DNA of 64,000 nucleotides from Salmonella enterica subsp. enterica serovar Typhimurium str. LT2 (GCF_000006945.2 NC_003197.2:1922001-1986000); one strand, 5' to 3'. Numbered from the stretch's first letter, positions 18,938 through 29,483 are shown. The notes: generated by a model from the sequence alone, not told the origin. Made by a program: numbers and translations.

Positions 18938-19097
18938 AATTTTCTTTTAACCTCAATTTAACAAAGCGCACTATGCGATTACCCACATCGTATGGGTCTT
19001 ATGGCTATTTTCAAGCATCACCAGGCGGTAAGTCACGAGAAAAACACAACTTTACATTTTGTAGCATTATCCTGACGACTTCTGCGCTTGTTAAAAA

Positions 19098-19126
19098 AAA
19101 ACAGGCACAATTTTTTGTGCCTGTTT
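19098..19126 (-). terminator. Terminator after prc
   Basis: AAACAGGCACAA / TTGTGCCTGTTT hairpin with a short T loop. On the minus strand it is followed by a run of nine T; it begins five bases after the prc stop codon. Confidence 0.88.
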
Positions 19127-19130
19127 AGCG

Positions 19131-21179
19131 TTACTTATTGGCTGCCGCCTGCTCCGCTGGTTTTTCTTTTTCAAGATGCGCCAGGTCCAGAGCAATCTTC
19201 ACCGTTTCATCAAGGTATGGGTCCGGCTCCTGGTAATCCTTTGGCAGATCGTCCAGTTTCTTCAGCAACGGTTTACCCTCGCGTTTAAACCGATCGTTAA
19301 TACGCGCCAGACGCAGAGCGTCTTCTTCATTGTTCTCTTTCTCACGCTGCGCATAATTCAGAGAGACGATGTTGCGCTTATCCTTCATGGCATTGAAACG
19401 TGCGATATCCTTCATGATGTACTGGAACTCAGGATCTTTGGCGATACGCGCGTTGTGTTCTTTCAATAATTCCGGGCCAAACGGGGCCAAATCGTCCGAT
19501 TTCACGTATTTCGCCGCATCAATGCTATCCCACGGCAAGGCGTTATCTTCAAATTTTTCTCCGGTTTCCGTCTCTTCATTGCCAGTCGGCATGATGATAT
19601 CCGGCGTGACCCCTTTACGCTGCGTACTACCGCCGTTGACACGGTAAAACTTCTGAATGGTGTACTGCACCGAACCCAGCGCAGGCCATTCCGGGCGAAG
19701 CATCTGATCGTAAATTCGGTTTAGCGAACGATATTGCTGTACCGTACCTTTACCGAAGGTCGGCTCACCGACAATCAGCGCGCGGCCATAATCCTGCATC
19801 GCGGCAGCGAAGATTTCCGATGCCGAGGCACTGAAACGATCGACCAGCACCACCAGCGGGCCTTTGTAGTAGACCACGCCGTCGGTGTCGCTATCCTCAC
19901 GCACTTTACCGTTATTGTCGCGCACCTGAACTATCGGACCAGAAGGGATAAACAGACCGGAAAGCGAAACGGCTTCCGTCAGCGCCCCACCGCCGTTTGA
20001 ACGCAGATCGATAACGATGCTGTTAACGTTCTGTTTTTCCAGCTTCTGAAGCTGAACTTTGACATCATCGGTCAAGCCAACATAGAAGCCTGGAATATCC
20101 AGTACACCAACTTTTTCCTTGCCGACGGTTTTCACCGACATTTTAACCGCGCGATCTTCAAGACGAATCCGTTCACGCGTCAGCGTGATAATACGCGTTT
20201 TCGTCCCTTTGCCAGCCGGCAGTATTTCCAGTCGAACCTTGCTGCCTTTCGGCCCTTTGATCAGCGCCACCACATCGTCAAGACGCCAGCCAATAACGTC
20301 GACCATCGGTTTTCCGGCCTGCCCTACGCCGACGATACGATCGCCGACGCTAATCGACTTGCTCTTCGCTGCCGGGCCGCCGGCAACCAATGAGTTAATG
20401 ACAGTATAATCGTCATCCATTTGCAGCACCGCGCCGATACCTTCCAGAGACAGGCTCATTTCGGTATTAAACTGCTCGGTATTGCGGGGAGAAAGATAAT
20501 TCGTATGCGGGTCGATTTCACGCGCAAAAGCGGTCATCGCCAGCGAGAACACATCTTCACTGTTGGTCTGCGCCAGGCGACGAATAGCGAATTTGTAGCG
20601 ACGCGTCAGCGTTTCGCGAATTTCTTTGTCGCTCTTGCCGGTGAGTTTCAGGCTGAGCTCATCGAATTTCACTTTACCATCCCACAGCGCATTTAGCTCA
20701 GCCTCATCTTTCGGCCAGGGCGCTTTACTGCGGTCCAGGTTAAACGTATCGTTTCCGGTGAAATCCATTGGCCGTTCCAGCACTTTTAGCGCGTACTGGT
20801 AACGTTCAAACCGGCGCTTTTGCGCCAGGTTATAAAGATCGTAAAAAACATCCAGCTTACCCGTGCGCAGCTCATCGCCCAACACGGTTTTCTTTTTCGC
20901 AAACTGCTCGACATCGCTCGCCAACAAAACGTTGTGGCTATAGTCGAGAAGATTCAGATAGCGATCAAAAATCTTTGCCGAAAATGCCTCATCCAGATCG
21001 AACTGGCGATAATGGGAGCGGGTAAAACGCGACGTTACGCGCTCGCTCACCGTCGCATGTTGCGTCTCTTCCTTTAGTACGGGAATTTGATCGGCACGCG
21101 TAATATCTTCCACGGCGAAGGACTGGCCTGCTAATGCAAGCAGGCCAGCTAACGCGGTAAGCCTAAAAAAAGTGTTCAT
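19131..21179 (-). CDS. prc: Periplasmic tail-specific protease Prc (Tsp)
   Basis: S41-family periplasmic protease that degrades proteins with nonpolar C-termini, trims FtsI, and with adaptor NlpI controls the murein hydrolase MepS. It has 682 residues: a signal peptide (1-22, cleavage after QSFA), a helical N-domain, a PDZ domain (about 235-325), and a protease domain with the Ser/Lys dyad in FSASASEIF and PTFGKGT. A longer frame from 21227 is open; I chose ATG 21179 because it gives a proper signal peptide and the E. coli length. proQ precedes it by 19 bp on the same strand, so the two are cotranscribed. Confidence 0.96.
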   Translation of the reverse strand: MNTFFRLTALAGLLALAGQSFAVEDITRADQIPVLKEETQHATVSERVTSRFTRSHYRQFDLDEAFSAKIFDRYLNLLDYSHNVLLASDVEQFAKKKTVLGDELRTGKLDVFYDLYNLAQKRRFERYQYALKVLERPMDFTGNDTFNLDRSKAPWPKDEAELNALWDGKVKFDELSLKLTGKSDKEIRETLTRRYKFAIRRLAQTNSEDVFSLAMTAFAREIDPHTNYLSPRNTEQFNTEMSLSLEGIGAVLQMDDDYTVINSLVAGGPAAKSKSISVGDRIVGVGQAGKPMVDVIGWRLDDVVALIKGPKGSKVRLEILPAGKGTKTRIITLTRERIRLEDRAVKMSVKTVGKEKVGVLDIPGFYVGLTDDVKVQLQKLEKQNVNSIVIDLRSNGGGALTEAVSLSGLFIPSGPIVQVRDNNGKVREDSDTDGVVYYKGPLVVLVDRFSASASEIFAAAMQDYGRALIVGEPTFGKGTVQQYRSLNRIYDQMLRPEWPALGSVQYTIQKFYRVNGGSTQRKGVTPDIIMPTGNEETETGEKFEDNALPWDSIDAAKYVKSDDLAPFGPELLKEHNARIAKDPEFQYIMKDIARFNAMKDKRNIVSLNYAQREKENNEEDALRLARINDRFKREGKPLLKKLDDLPKDYQEPDPYLDETVKIALDLAHLEKEKPAEQAAANK

Positions 21180-21198
21180 GCCAGGCCTGGCCTCCGTT

Positions 21199-21885
21199 TC
21201 AGAACACCAGGTGTTCTGCGCGTACAATCAAAGACATACCCGAATTCAGCTGTACACGGACACCATCTTTGGTGATTTCTAATACGGTGGCATCCATCGC
21301 ATTATTACCCGCTTTCACCTTGAGGGACTGCCCTACGGTCAATACTGAAATATCAGAAACCGGCGTGTGCTTCTCTTCGCGAGGCGCACGCGGCGCTTTC
21401 GTCGTCGGTTTATCAGCGCGAGGTTTACGTTCAGCGCCTTCTTTACGACGCGCTACCGGGCGAGGTTTACGCTCGCGTCGCGGCGCGTCTTCTTTTTCGC
21501 CAGCCGCCGCGGCAGCTTCGCGTTTTTTCGCTTGCTGCTCTGCGCGCTGCGCCTGAACACGGGCTTTGGCTTCTTCAAGCTGCTTACGCGCATGTTCGAC
21601 ATGCTGTTCTTCCAGCTCGCCGCACGGATTGCCATCAAGGTCGACGCGCGTTGCGCCCGGCTTAACGCCGTACAGGTAACGCCAGCTTGAAGTATAAAGA
21701 CGTAAAGCGGAACGAAGTTGCGTTTTGCTGAGGTTCATTTCGCCCCCAACTCGCTCTACCAGATCCTGAAAAATACCAATTTTCAGCGGGCGAGCTTCGC
21801 CTTCCGCACTAAAACAGTGAGGAAAACGCTCGGCCAGAAACGCGATAACTTCTTTACTGCTATTCAACTTAGGTTGATTTTCCAT
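21199..21885 (-). CDS. proQ: RNA chaperone ProQ
   Basis: Global RNA-binding protein that stabilises and pairs many small RNAs and mRNA 3' ends; first found as an effector of the ProP osmolyte transporter. It has 228 residues: an N-terminal FinO/ProQ RNA-binding domain (about 1-120, with [11 protein letters not shown] and the following YGVKPGA), a lysine/arginine-rich linker (about 121-175) and a C-terminal Tudor-like domain ([13 protein letters not shown] to the end). The linker is slightly shorter than in E. coli (232 residues). It lies between msrC and prc, all on the minus strand. Confidence 0.96.
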
Positions 21886-21982
21886 GAAATTTCCTGATTA
21901 CAACGGACGTAGCCAACAAGCAGCAGGCATGAACAGGCGTCATTATAATGACGCCATCAGTAATTGCTACGTTATCCGTTGA

Positions 21983-22480
21983 TTATCCTGCGACGCTCGC
22001 AAAGAATTTTTTGTAATCCGTCGTTGCAAGCACGGTTTCAAGCTGTGCGACCAGCGTACGCAGGCCGTGTTCATCTTCTTCGGTAAAACGGCCAAACGCC
22101 GTGCTATCTATATCCAGCACGCCGATAATCCGTTCGCCAACCGTGACAGGCAGCACAATTTCGGCGTTGCTGGCGGCATCACAGGCAATATGGCCGTCAA
22201 ACGCATGAACATCATCAATACGTTGAACCTTATTCTGCGCTACCGCTGCGCCACACACGCCGCGACCAACCGGAATCCGCACACAGGCGATTCGCCCCTG
22301 AAACGGCCCCAACACCAGCGTATCGCCTTCGAGGAGATAAAATCCCGCCCAGTTCACCTCGGTAAGGCGTTCGAACAGTAGCGCGCTGGTATTCGCCAGC
22401 GTGGCCAGAAAGCTGGTTTCACCTGCCATTAACGACTGAAAATCGCGGTTTAACGCCGCGTATAGTTCTGTTTTGCTCAT
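21983..22480 (-). CDS. msrC: Free methionine-(R)-sulfoxide reductase
   Basis: Cytoplasmic GAF-domain enzyme (YebR, fRMsr) that reduces free methionine-R-sulfoxide with thioredoxin. It has 165 residues and retains the active-site cysteines in IACVRIPVGRGVCG and HIACDAASN. The frame is open upstream to 22567; I chose ATG 22480 (MSKTELYAALN), which matches E. coli length and start. It is divergent from letA with about 130 bp between them and lies upstream of proQ, about 97 bp apart. Confidence 0.93.
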   Translation of the reverse strand: MSKTELYAALNRDFQSLMAGETSFLATLANTSALLFERLTEVNWAGFYLLEGDTLVLGPFQGRIACVRIPVGRGVCGAAVAQNKVQRIDDVHAFDGHIACDAASNAEIVLPVTVGERIIGVLDIDSTAFGRFTEEDEHGLRTLVAQLETVLATTDYKKFFASVAG

Positions 22481-22608
22481 TATATAATCACTTCGTGGTC
22501 TTACTCCTAAACACAGGCTATTAAAATAAGCATTAAATGCGTTCTTGCTCAAGATTATTCCTGTCATGAGTTAAGATTACATTATTCTAACACTTTGATT
22601 CACGATAC

Positions 22609-23892
22609 ATGGCTCTGAACACCTCACACGTCACGCCAACAAAAAAGCTAACGATCAGGTCAATTAGCGAAGCGCTGCCGCGCAGCCACTACCAGCGCTG
22701 CCCTGAATGCGACATGCTGTTCAGCTTGCCGGAGATGAGCGCTCATCAAAGCGCTTATTGTCCTCGTTGCCAGGCCAAAATTCGCGATGGGCGCGACTGG
22801 TCGCTGACGCGGCTGACCGCGATGGCGGTAACCATGCTGCTATTGATGCCGTTTGCCTGGAGCGAACCGTTACTCCATATCTACCTGTTGGGCGTACGCA
22901 TTGATGCCAATGTGATGCACGGCATCTGGCAAATGACGCAGCAGGGCGATCCGTTAACCGCCGCAATGGTGCTCTTTTGCGTGGTGGGCGCGCCGCTTAT
23001 TCTGGTTTTTTCAATTGCTTACCTGTGGTTTGGCAGCCTTCTCGGCATGAATCTGCGTCCAGTCCTGCTGATGCTGGAAAAACTGAAAGAGTGGGTGATG
23101 CTGGACATCTATCTGGTCGGTATTGGCGTTGCCTCTATCAAAGTGCAGGACTATGCCTTTCTGCAGCCGGGCATCGGGCTTTTAGCGTTCGTCTCGTTGG
23201 TGGTTCTTAGCATTCTGACTATGATTCATCTGAATGTGGAGCAACTATGGGAACGATTTTATCCGCAGCGCCCTGCTCAACGTGCGGACGAAAGATTGCG
23301 CGTCTGTCTTGGCTGCCACTTTAGCGGCTATCCGGATGCGAAAGGACGCTGCCCGCGTTGTCATATTCCGCTACGGTTACGCAGAAAACAGAGCATACAG
23401 AAATGTTGGGCGGCCTTGCTGGCGTCTATTGTCTTTTTGCTGCCGGCAAACCTGCTGCCTATCTCGGTAATCTACATTAATGGCGGGCGTCAGGAAGATA
23501 CTATCCTGTCGGGCATTATGTCGCTTGCCAGCAGCAATATCGCCGTCGCCGCCGTCGTTTTTATCGCCAGTATTTTGGTGCCGTTTACCAAAGTCATCGT
23601 GATGTTTACGCTACTGTTGAGTATCCATTTTAAATGCCAACAGGGACTGCGGACGCGAATTCTGTTGCTGCGTCTGGTGACATGGATAGGCCGCTGGTCG
23701 ATGCTTGATCTTTTCGTTATCTCGTTAACCATGTCTCTGATTAATCGCGATCAGATTCTGGCTTTTACTATGGGACCGGCTGCGTTTTATTTCGGCGCAG
23801 CGGTAATTTTGACTATTCTTGCAGTGGAATGGCTGGATAGCCGCTTACTTTGGGATGCACATGAGTCAGGAAACGCCCGCTTCGAAGACTGA
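22609..23892 (+). CDS. letA: LetA, PqiA-like inner-membrane partner of LetB
   Basis: Inner-membrane protein (YebS) thought to load or extract lipids for the periplasm-spanning LetB tunnel. It has 427 residues: two zinc-ribbon-like modules (CPECDMLF ... CPRC at about 31-60 and CLGCHFSG ... CPRC at about 235-262), each followed by a bundle of four hydrophobic helices, the duplicated PqiA layout. The last 32 bases overlap the start of letB, which implies translational coupling. Function is inferred from the LetA/LetB literature and from family membership. Confidence 0.93.
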   Translation: MALNTSHVTPTKKLTIRSISEALPRSHYQRCPECDMLFSLPEMSAHQSAYCPRCQAKIRDGRDWSLTRLTAMAVTMLLLMPFAWSEPLLHIYLLGVRIDANVMHGIWQMTQQGDPLTAAMVLFCVVGAPLILVFSIAYLWFGSLLGMNLRPVLLMLEKLKEWVMLDIYLVGIGVASIKVQDYAFLQPGIGLLAFVSLVVLSILTMIHLNVEQLWERFYPQRPAQRADERLRVCLGCHFSGYPDAKGRCPRCHIPLRLRRKQSIQKCWAALLASIVFLLPANLLPISVIYINGGRQEDTILSGIMSLASSNIAVAAVVFIASILVPFTKVIVMFTLLLSIHFKCQQGLRTRILLLRLVTWIGRWSMLDLFVISLTMSLINRDQILAFTMGPAAFYFGAAVILTILAVEWLDSRLLWDAHESGNARFED

Positions 23893-26494
23893 AGCGCAAA
23901 TTAAAACCAAACGCCGTATTTCACCTTTCTGGCTGCTACCGCTTATCGCGCTAATGATCGCGGGGTGGCTGGTATGGGATAGCTACCAGGATCGCGGCAA
24001 TAGCGTGACTATCGATTTTATGTCGGCGGACGGTATCGTACCGGGCCGTACTCCCGTGCGTTATCAGGGAGTAGAAGTCGGCACCGTGGAAGATGTCAGT
24101 CTGAGCAAAGATCTGCGCAAAATTGAAGTTCGCGTCAGTATCAAATCAGATATGGAAGATGCGTTGCGCGAAGAGACGCAATTCTGGCTGGTGACGCCCA
24201 AAGCCTCGCTGGCGGGCGTTTCCGGCCTGGATGCGTTGGTCGGCGGGAATTACATCGGTATGATGCCAGGTAAAGGCAAGCCCAGAGATCATTTCGTCGC
24301 CCTGGATACACAGCCTAAATACCGGCTTAGCAACGGCGATCTGATGATTCATCTCCATGCGCCGGATCTCGGTTCGCTTAATAGCGGTTCACTGGTCTAT
24401 TTCCGTAAAATCCCTGTCGGACGGGTGTATGACTATTCGATTAACCCTAACAAACAGGGCGTGACGATTGACGTTCTGATTGAGCGACGGTTTACCGATC
24501 TGGTGAAAAAAGGCAGCCGTTTTTGGAATGTCTCCGGCATTGACGCCGATCTAAGCCTGAGCGGCGCGAAGGTGAAACTGGAGAGCCTCGCGGCCCTGGT
24601 CAATGGCGCGATTGCGTTTGACTCACCGGACAATTCCAAACCCGCCGCCCAGGATGACACGTTCGGCTTATATAAAGATTTAGCCCACAGCCAACGAGGG
24701 GTAATCGTTAAACTTGAGCTGCCCAGCGGAGACGGTCTGAAAGCGGAATCTACGCCGCTAATGTACCAGGGACTGGAGGTGGGTGAGCTTTCTAAACTGA
24801 CGCTCAACCCTGGCGGTAAAGTCACCGGAGAGATGACCGTCGATCCCAGCGTTGTTCCGCTGATGCGGGAAAATACGCGTATTGAGTTACGCAATCCCAA
24901 ACTGTCGCTAAGTGACGCGAATATCAGTTCGTTGTTAACCGGAAAAACCTTCGAGCTGGTGCCGGGCGACGGCGAACCGCGCAGTGAATTTGTGGTGGTG
25001 CCGGGTGAAAAAGCCCTGCTGCATGAGGCGAATGCCTTAACCCTGACGCTGACGGCCCCGGAAAGTTACGGCATCGAACCGGGCCAGCCGTTAATTTTAC
25101 ATGGCGTAAAAATTGGCCAGGTCATTGAGCGCAACTTATCCAGTAAAGGCGTGTCATTCATCGTCGCGATTGAACCGCAGCACCGGGATTTGGTACAGGG
25201 CGACAGTAAATTCGTGGTTAACAGCCGGGTGGATGTCAAAGTTGGCCTTGACGGCGTAGAGTTCCTCGGCGCCAGCGCCAGCGAGTGGATTGACGGCGGA
25301 ATTCGTATTTTACCCGGTACGAGCGGGAAGATGAAATCCACCTACCCGCTCTATGCTAACCTGGAAAAAGCGCTGGAAAATAGCCTCAGTGACTTACCGA
25401 CTACCACCTTAACGCTGACGGCCGAAACGTTGCCGGATGTCCAGGCAGGTTCCGTCGTGCTGTATCGAAAATTTGAAGTAGGCGAAGTCATCACCGTTCG
25501 CCCACGCGCCAATACCTTTGACATCGACCTGCATATTAAGCCGGAGTATCGCCACCTGTTAACCAGCAATAGCGTGTTCTGGGCGGAAGGCGGCGCGAAA
25601 GTGCAACTTAACGGCAGCGGCCTAACGGTACAGGCCTCGCCACTCTCCCGCGCGCTGAAAGGGGCCATTAGTTTTGATAACCTGAGCGGCGCCAGCGCCA
25701 GCCGGCGCAAAGGCGATAAACGCATTCTTTATGCTTCAGAAACCTCCGCCCGCGCGGTAGGCGGACAAATTACGCTGCACGCGTTCGACGCCGGAAAATT
25801 GGCGGAAGGGATGCCCATTCGTTACCTCGGTATTGATATCGGCCAGATCCAGACGCTGGAATTGATCACCGCACGTAATGAAGTGCAGGCAAAAGCCGTA
25901 CTTTATCCGGAGTATGTACAGACATTTGCCCGCGCCGGGACACGTTTTTCCGTTATCACGCCACAAATTTCCGCGGCGGGCGTCGAGCATCTGGATACGA
26001 TTCTCCAGCCCTATATTAACGTTGAGCCAGGACGCGGCGCGGCACGGCGCGACTTTGAACTGCAGGAAGCCACGATTACCGACTCACGCTATCTGGATGG
26101 GTTAAGCATCGTCGTGGAGGCGCCAGAAGCAGGCTCGCTTAATATTGGTACACCCGTCCTGTTCCGCGGTATCGAAGTGGGAACCGTCACCGGAATGTCC
26201 CTGGGGTCGCTCTCCGATCGGGTGATGATCACCTTGCGTATCAGTAAGCGTTACCAATATCTGGTGCGGAATAACTCCGTATTCTGGCTTGCCTCCGGCT
26301 ATAGTCTCGACTTTGGTCTGACAGGCGGCGTGGTGAAAACGGGGACATTTAATCAGTTCATCCGTGGCGGTATCGCCTTCGCTACTCCACCAGGTACGCC
26401 GCTGGCGCCAAAAGCGCAAGCCGGTAAGCATTTCCTGTTACAAGAGAGCGAACCGAAAGAGTGGCGTGAATGGGGCACCGCTCTGCCACGTTAA
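23861..26494 (+). CDS. letB: LetB, seven-MCE-domain lipid transport protein
   Basis: YebT/LetB, anchored by one inner-membrane helix (about residues 27-46, FWLLPLIALMIAGWLVW). It builds a stacked ring tunnel across the periplasm for lipid transport and outer-membrane integrity. The 877 residues contain seven MCE repeats, seen as recurrent motifs such as GRTPVRYQGVEVGTVE, LVYFRKIPVGRVYDY, TPLMYQGLEVGEL, LILHGVKIGQVIE, VVLYRKFEVGEVI, MPIRYLGIDIGQIQ and TPVLFRGIEVGTV. I chose ATG 23861 (MSQETPAS), with ATG 23855 as a close alternative; it overlaps letA by 32 bp. Length equals E. coli. Confidence 0.95.
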   Translation: MSQETPASKTEAQIKTKRRISPFWLLPLIALMIAGWLVWDSYQDRGNSVTIDFMSADGIVPGRTPVRYQGVEVGTVEDVSLSKDLRKIEVRVSIKSDMEDALREETQFWLVTPKASLAGVSGLDALVGGNYIGMMPGKGKPRDHFVALDTQPKYRLSNGDLMIHLHAPDLGSLNSGSLVYFRKIPVGRVYDYSINPNKQGVTIDVLIERRFTDLVKKGSRFWNVSGIDADLSLSGAKVKLESLAALVNGAIAFDSPDNSKPAAQDDTFGLYKDLAHSQRGVIVKLELPSGDGLKAESTPLMYQGLEVGELSKLTLNPGGKVTGEMTVDPSVVPLMRENTRIELRNPKLSLSDANISSLLTGKTFELVPGDGEPRSEFVVVPGEKALLHEANALTLTLTAPESYGIEPGQPLILHGVKIGQVIERNLSSKGVSFIVAIEPQHRDLVQGDSKFVVNSRVDVKVGLDGVEFLGASASEWIDGGIRILPGTSGKMKSTYPLYANLEKALENSLSDLPTTTLTLTAETLPDVQAGSVVLYRKFEVGEVITVRPRANTFDIDLHIKPEYRHLLTSNSVFWAEGGAKVQLNGSGLTVQASPLSRALKGAISFDNLSGASASRRKGDKRILYASETSARAVGGQITLHAFDAGKLAEGMPIRYLGIDIGQIQTLELITARNEVQAKAVLYPEYVQTFARAGTRFSVITPQISAAGVEHLDTILQPYINVEPGRGAARRDFELQEATITDSRYLDGLSIVVEAPEAGSLNIGTPVLFRGIEVGTVTGMSLGSLSDRVMITLRISKRYQYLVRNNSVFWLASGYSLDFGLTGGVVKTGTFNQFIRGGIAFATPPGTPLAPKAQAGKHFLLQESEPKEWREWGTALPR

Positions 26495-26571
26495 ACACCA
26501 GGCTCCGGCGTACTCGCGCCGGAGCGTTTTATGCTACACTGCGCGCCTGTTTTTTTGCCGGCGATACACCT

Positions 26572-28011
26572 GTGGCTCAACACGCTGTCTATTTTCCTGA
26601 CGCTTTTCTGACGCAAATGCGTGAAGCAATGCCTTCCACGCTCTCTTTTGATGAATTTATTTCGGCCTGCCAACGCCCGTTGCGCCGCAGTATACGCATC
26701 AATACGCTTAAAATATCCGTGGCTGATTTCCTTGCCCTAATCGCGCCCTACGGCTGGTCGCTCACGCCAATTCCGTGGTGTCATGAAGGATTCTGGATCG
26801 AGCGCGATGATGAAGAGGCATTGCCGCTTGGCAGTACCGCTGAGCATTTAAGCGGCCTGTTTTACATTCAGGAGGCCAGTTCGATGCTGCCGGTCGCGGC
26901 CCTGTTCGCCGATGATAATCATCCGCAGCGGGTCATGGATATGGCAGCGGCGCCTGGCTCCAAAACCACGCAGATCGCTGCCCGCATGGGGAACCGCGGC
27001 GCCATTCTGGCCAACGAATTTTCGGCCAGCCGCGTCAAAGTTCTGCACGCTAATATCAGCCGATGTGGAATCGCCAATACCGCACTGACGCATTTCGATG
27101 GCCGCGTATTTGGCGCTGCGTTACCGGAGATGTTTGACGCTATCCTGCTGGATGCGCCCTGCTCTGGCGAAGGCGTAGTACGTAAAGATCCTGATGCGCT
27201 AAAAAACTGGTCGCCAGAAAGCAATCTGGATATCGCGGCGACACAGCGGGAACTGCTCGACAGCGCTTTTCATGCTTTACGACCCGGCGGCACGCTGGTC
27301 TACTCCACCTGCACGTTAAATCGCCAGGAAAACGAAGCGGTCTGCCTCTGGCTGAAAGAGACCTACGCCGACGCCGTTGAATTTTTGCCGCTGGGTGATC
27401 TGTTTCCTGACGCTGACCGCGCCCTCACCCCGGAAGGCTTCCTGCACGTCTTCCCGCAAATTTACGACTGCGAAGGATTCTTCGTCGCACGTCTGCGTAA
27501 AATGTCATCCCTTCCAGCCATGCCCGCGCCGGGGTATAAAGTGGGGGCGTTTCCTTTTACCCCCCTCAAAGGCCGCGAAGCATTACACGTTACCCAGGCG
27601 GCCAACGCCGTCGGACTGTTATGGGATGAAAATCTCCATCTTTGGCAGCGTGAAAAAGAGGTCTGGCTGTTCCCGGCAGAGATTGAATCACTGATCGGAA
27701 AAGTCCGTTTTTCCCGGCTCGGCATTAAGCTGGCCGAAAGTCATAATAAAGGCTATCGCTGGCAACATGAGGCGACGATAGCCCTTGCCTGCCCGACTCA
27801 TGCTCACGCGTTCGAACTTTCTGTGCAAGAGGCGGAGGAGTGGTATCGCGGTCGGGATATTTATCCGCAAACACCCCCTGCCGCTGATGATGTCCTGGTG
27901 ACGTTCCAGCATCAGCCACTTGGTCTGGCAAAACGTATCGGCGCCAGAATAAAGAACAGTTACCCGCGTGAACTGGTACGTGATGGCAAACTCTTTACTG
28001 GTAATAGTTAA
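26572..28011 (+). CDS. rsmF: 16S rRNA m5C1407 methyltransferase
   Basis: SAM-dependent enzyme (YebU) that makes 5-methylcytosine at C1407 of 16S rRNA. It has 479 residues: an N-terminal RNA-binding part, the Rossmann core with [15 protein letters not shown], and the two catalytic cysteines of the Nol1/Nop2/Sun family in DAPCSGEG and YSTCTLN. A C-terminal PUA-like part follows. An ATG at 26470 is in frame but lies inside letB; the GTG at 26572 gives the [12 protein letters not shown] start and E. coli length, so I use it. It follows letB by about 80 bp, probably the last gene of letAB-rsmF. Confidence 0.94.
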
Positions 28012-28125
28012 AAGGCGCACAAAAAAACCGCACTTTTTGACTGGCGCTTTTGCCTACGTTGACTACGCTGAAAAATGGACGGCTAAACTGGTCGTACCAC
28101 AATTAGCGTATTAACGGAGAGCACG

Positions 28126-28365
28126 ATGATGAAAACCAGTGTGCGCATTGGCGCTTTTGAAATCGACGATGCCGAATTACATGGCGAATCGCCGGGGGAG
28201 CGAACGTTAACAATCCCCTGTAAATCCGATCCGGATTTATGTATGCAACTGGACGCCTGGGATGCCGAAACCAGCGTTCCCGCCATTCTCAACGGGGAAC
28301 ATTCCGTTTTGTTCCGTACTCATTACGATCCTAAATCTGATGCCTGGGTCATGCGTCTTGCCTGA
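28126..28365 (+). CDS. yebV: Conserved small protein YebV
   Basis: A 79-residue cytoplasmic protein of unknown function (DUF1480), nearly identical to E. coli YebV over RIGAFEIDDAELHGESPG and ITIPCKSDPDLCMQLDAWD-like segments. Two adjacent ATG codons (28126 and 28129) both follow GGAGAG; the second gives the 78-residue E. coli length. It is followed by a terminator at 28375-28394. Expression in stationary phase is reported for E. coli; nothing here shows it. Confidence 0.88.
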   Translation: MMKTSVRIGAFEIDDAELHGESPGERTLTIPCKSDPDLCMQLDAWDAETSVPAILNGEHSVLFRTHYDPKSDAWVMRLA

Positions 28366-28374
28366 CTCAAAAAG

Positions 28375-28394
28375 AACCCGTCGCCAGGCGGGTT
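28375..28394 (+). terminator. Terminator after yebV
   Basis: Stem AACCCG / CGGGTT with an 8-base loop, followed by an AT-rich tract ending in T-runs, ten bases after the yebV stop. Confidence 0.65.
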
Positions 28395-28475
28395 ATTTAT
28401 TCTTCCTTTTCTCATTTCCCCCCTGCGCTAACCTCTCCTACACTATCGTGTAAAGTAGTTAACATTGAGGATGTA

Positions 28476-28667
28476 ATGTTCGCGCTGGTACTTTTTGTAT
28501 GTTACCTGGATGGAGGATGCGAGGATATTGTCGTGGACATCTACGATACCGAGCAGCATTGTCTTTATTCGATGGACGATCAACGGATTCGCCATGGCGG
28601 CTGTTTTCCGGTAGAGGATTTTATCGACGGCTTCTGGCGACCTGCGCAGCAATATAGCGATTTTTAA
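28476..28667 (+). CDS. yebW: Conserved small protein YebW
   Basis: A 63-residue protein of unknown function (DUF1482), ortholog of E. coli YebW. It starts MFALVLFVCYLDGGCEDI and has four cysteines (VCYL, GGCED, QHCLYS, GGCFPV) in a short sequence with a mildly hydrophobic N-terminus. An ATG at 28476 follows GAGG. It converges on pphA with 18 bp between the stops. No damage seen. Confidence 0.88.
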   Translation: MFALVLFVCYLDGGCEDIVVDIYDTEQHCLYSMDDQRIRHGGCFPVEDFIDGFWRPAQQYSDF

Positions 28668-28685
28668 CCCTGGTCGCTGATACCG

Positions 28686-29336
28686 CTATTGTATCCGCGC
28701 TAACGTCAATTGCCCGCCAAATACCGCGCCCGTATCAATATAGTGTACGTTGGCAAAATCCATGCGCCGACGCAACGGCGTATGGCCAAACCAAAAATGA
28801 TCGGCTCCGCTAATCCCGCCGCGCTTATTTATGAGCCGTTCGCGGCTCCAGAGAACCTGATGTAAGTCGACCTTTTTTTGCCATTGATAGGTTGACGCGG
28901 GATAATCTGCATGAGCGATCACATGCGTGCTATGGCGGCAACGAACTTCCAGTATCCAGGGCAGCCGCTGACAAAGAATAAAAAGCGCTTCAGCTTGCGC
29001 AGCGTGTTCAGCCGTCAGGCGGGTAAACCAGTCGCCACCATTCATCAACCACAGCGTCGACTGCGATGAGGCCCGCGCATCCAGCGCCATTTGTTCATGA
29101 TTGCCGCGAACCGCCGTCATCCAGGACTCACGCAGTAAAGCCAGGCAGCCCAGGCTGTCCGGGCCTCTATCAATGAGATCGCCCACAGAAACTAACAAGT
29201 CTTGTTGCGGATCAAATCGACACTCACGTAACCTTTTCATTAACATTGAAAAACAGCCGTGAATATCGCCAACCACCCAGACATGCCGCCAATTCTTTGC
29301 CTCTATTCGCTGATAAATCTCTTCAGGCCGCATCAT
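28686..29336 (-). CDS. pphA: Serine/threonine protein phosphatase PphA (PrpA)
   Basis: PPP-family metallophosphatase that acts on phosphoserine/threonine and some phosphohistidine proteins and signals misfolded protein in E. coli. The metal and phosphate motifs are complete: GDIHGCF, GDLIDRGPDS and RGNHEQM, with later histidines in IAHADYP and FGHTP. The frame opens at 29354, but AGGA lies five bases before ATG 29336 (MMRPEEIYQ), so I use that start (216 residues). It is the last core gene before the island; in E. coli it is followed by the ryeA/sdsR locus, here displaced 16.7 kb away. Confidence 0.93.
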   Translation of the reverse strand: MMRPEEIYQRIEAKNWRHVWVVGDIHGCFSMLMKRLRECRFDPQQDLLVSVGDLIDRGPDSLGCLALLRESWMTAVRGNHEQMALDARASSQSTLWLMNGGDWFTRLTAEHAAQAEALFILCQRLPWILEVRCRHSTHVIAHADYPASTYQWQKKVDLHQVLWSRERLINKRGGISGADHFWFGHTPLRRRMDFANVHYIDTGAVFGGQLTLARIQ

Positions 29337-29483
29337 GTTTTTCCTGTCGTTCATTATCCAGGACAGATATAAAAAGATAGCGTGTGCAGATTTTTTTGCT
29401 TAGTAAGCGTGCGCTGTTGTAAATAGCGAATTTCACCATTAGCGAGTAAATGCTTTGTTATCATCGCAATAAAATATAACTGG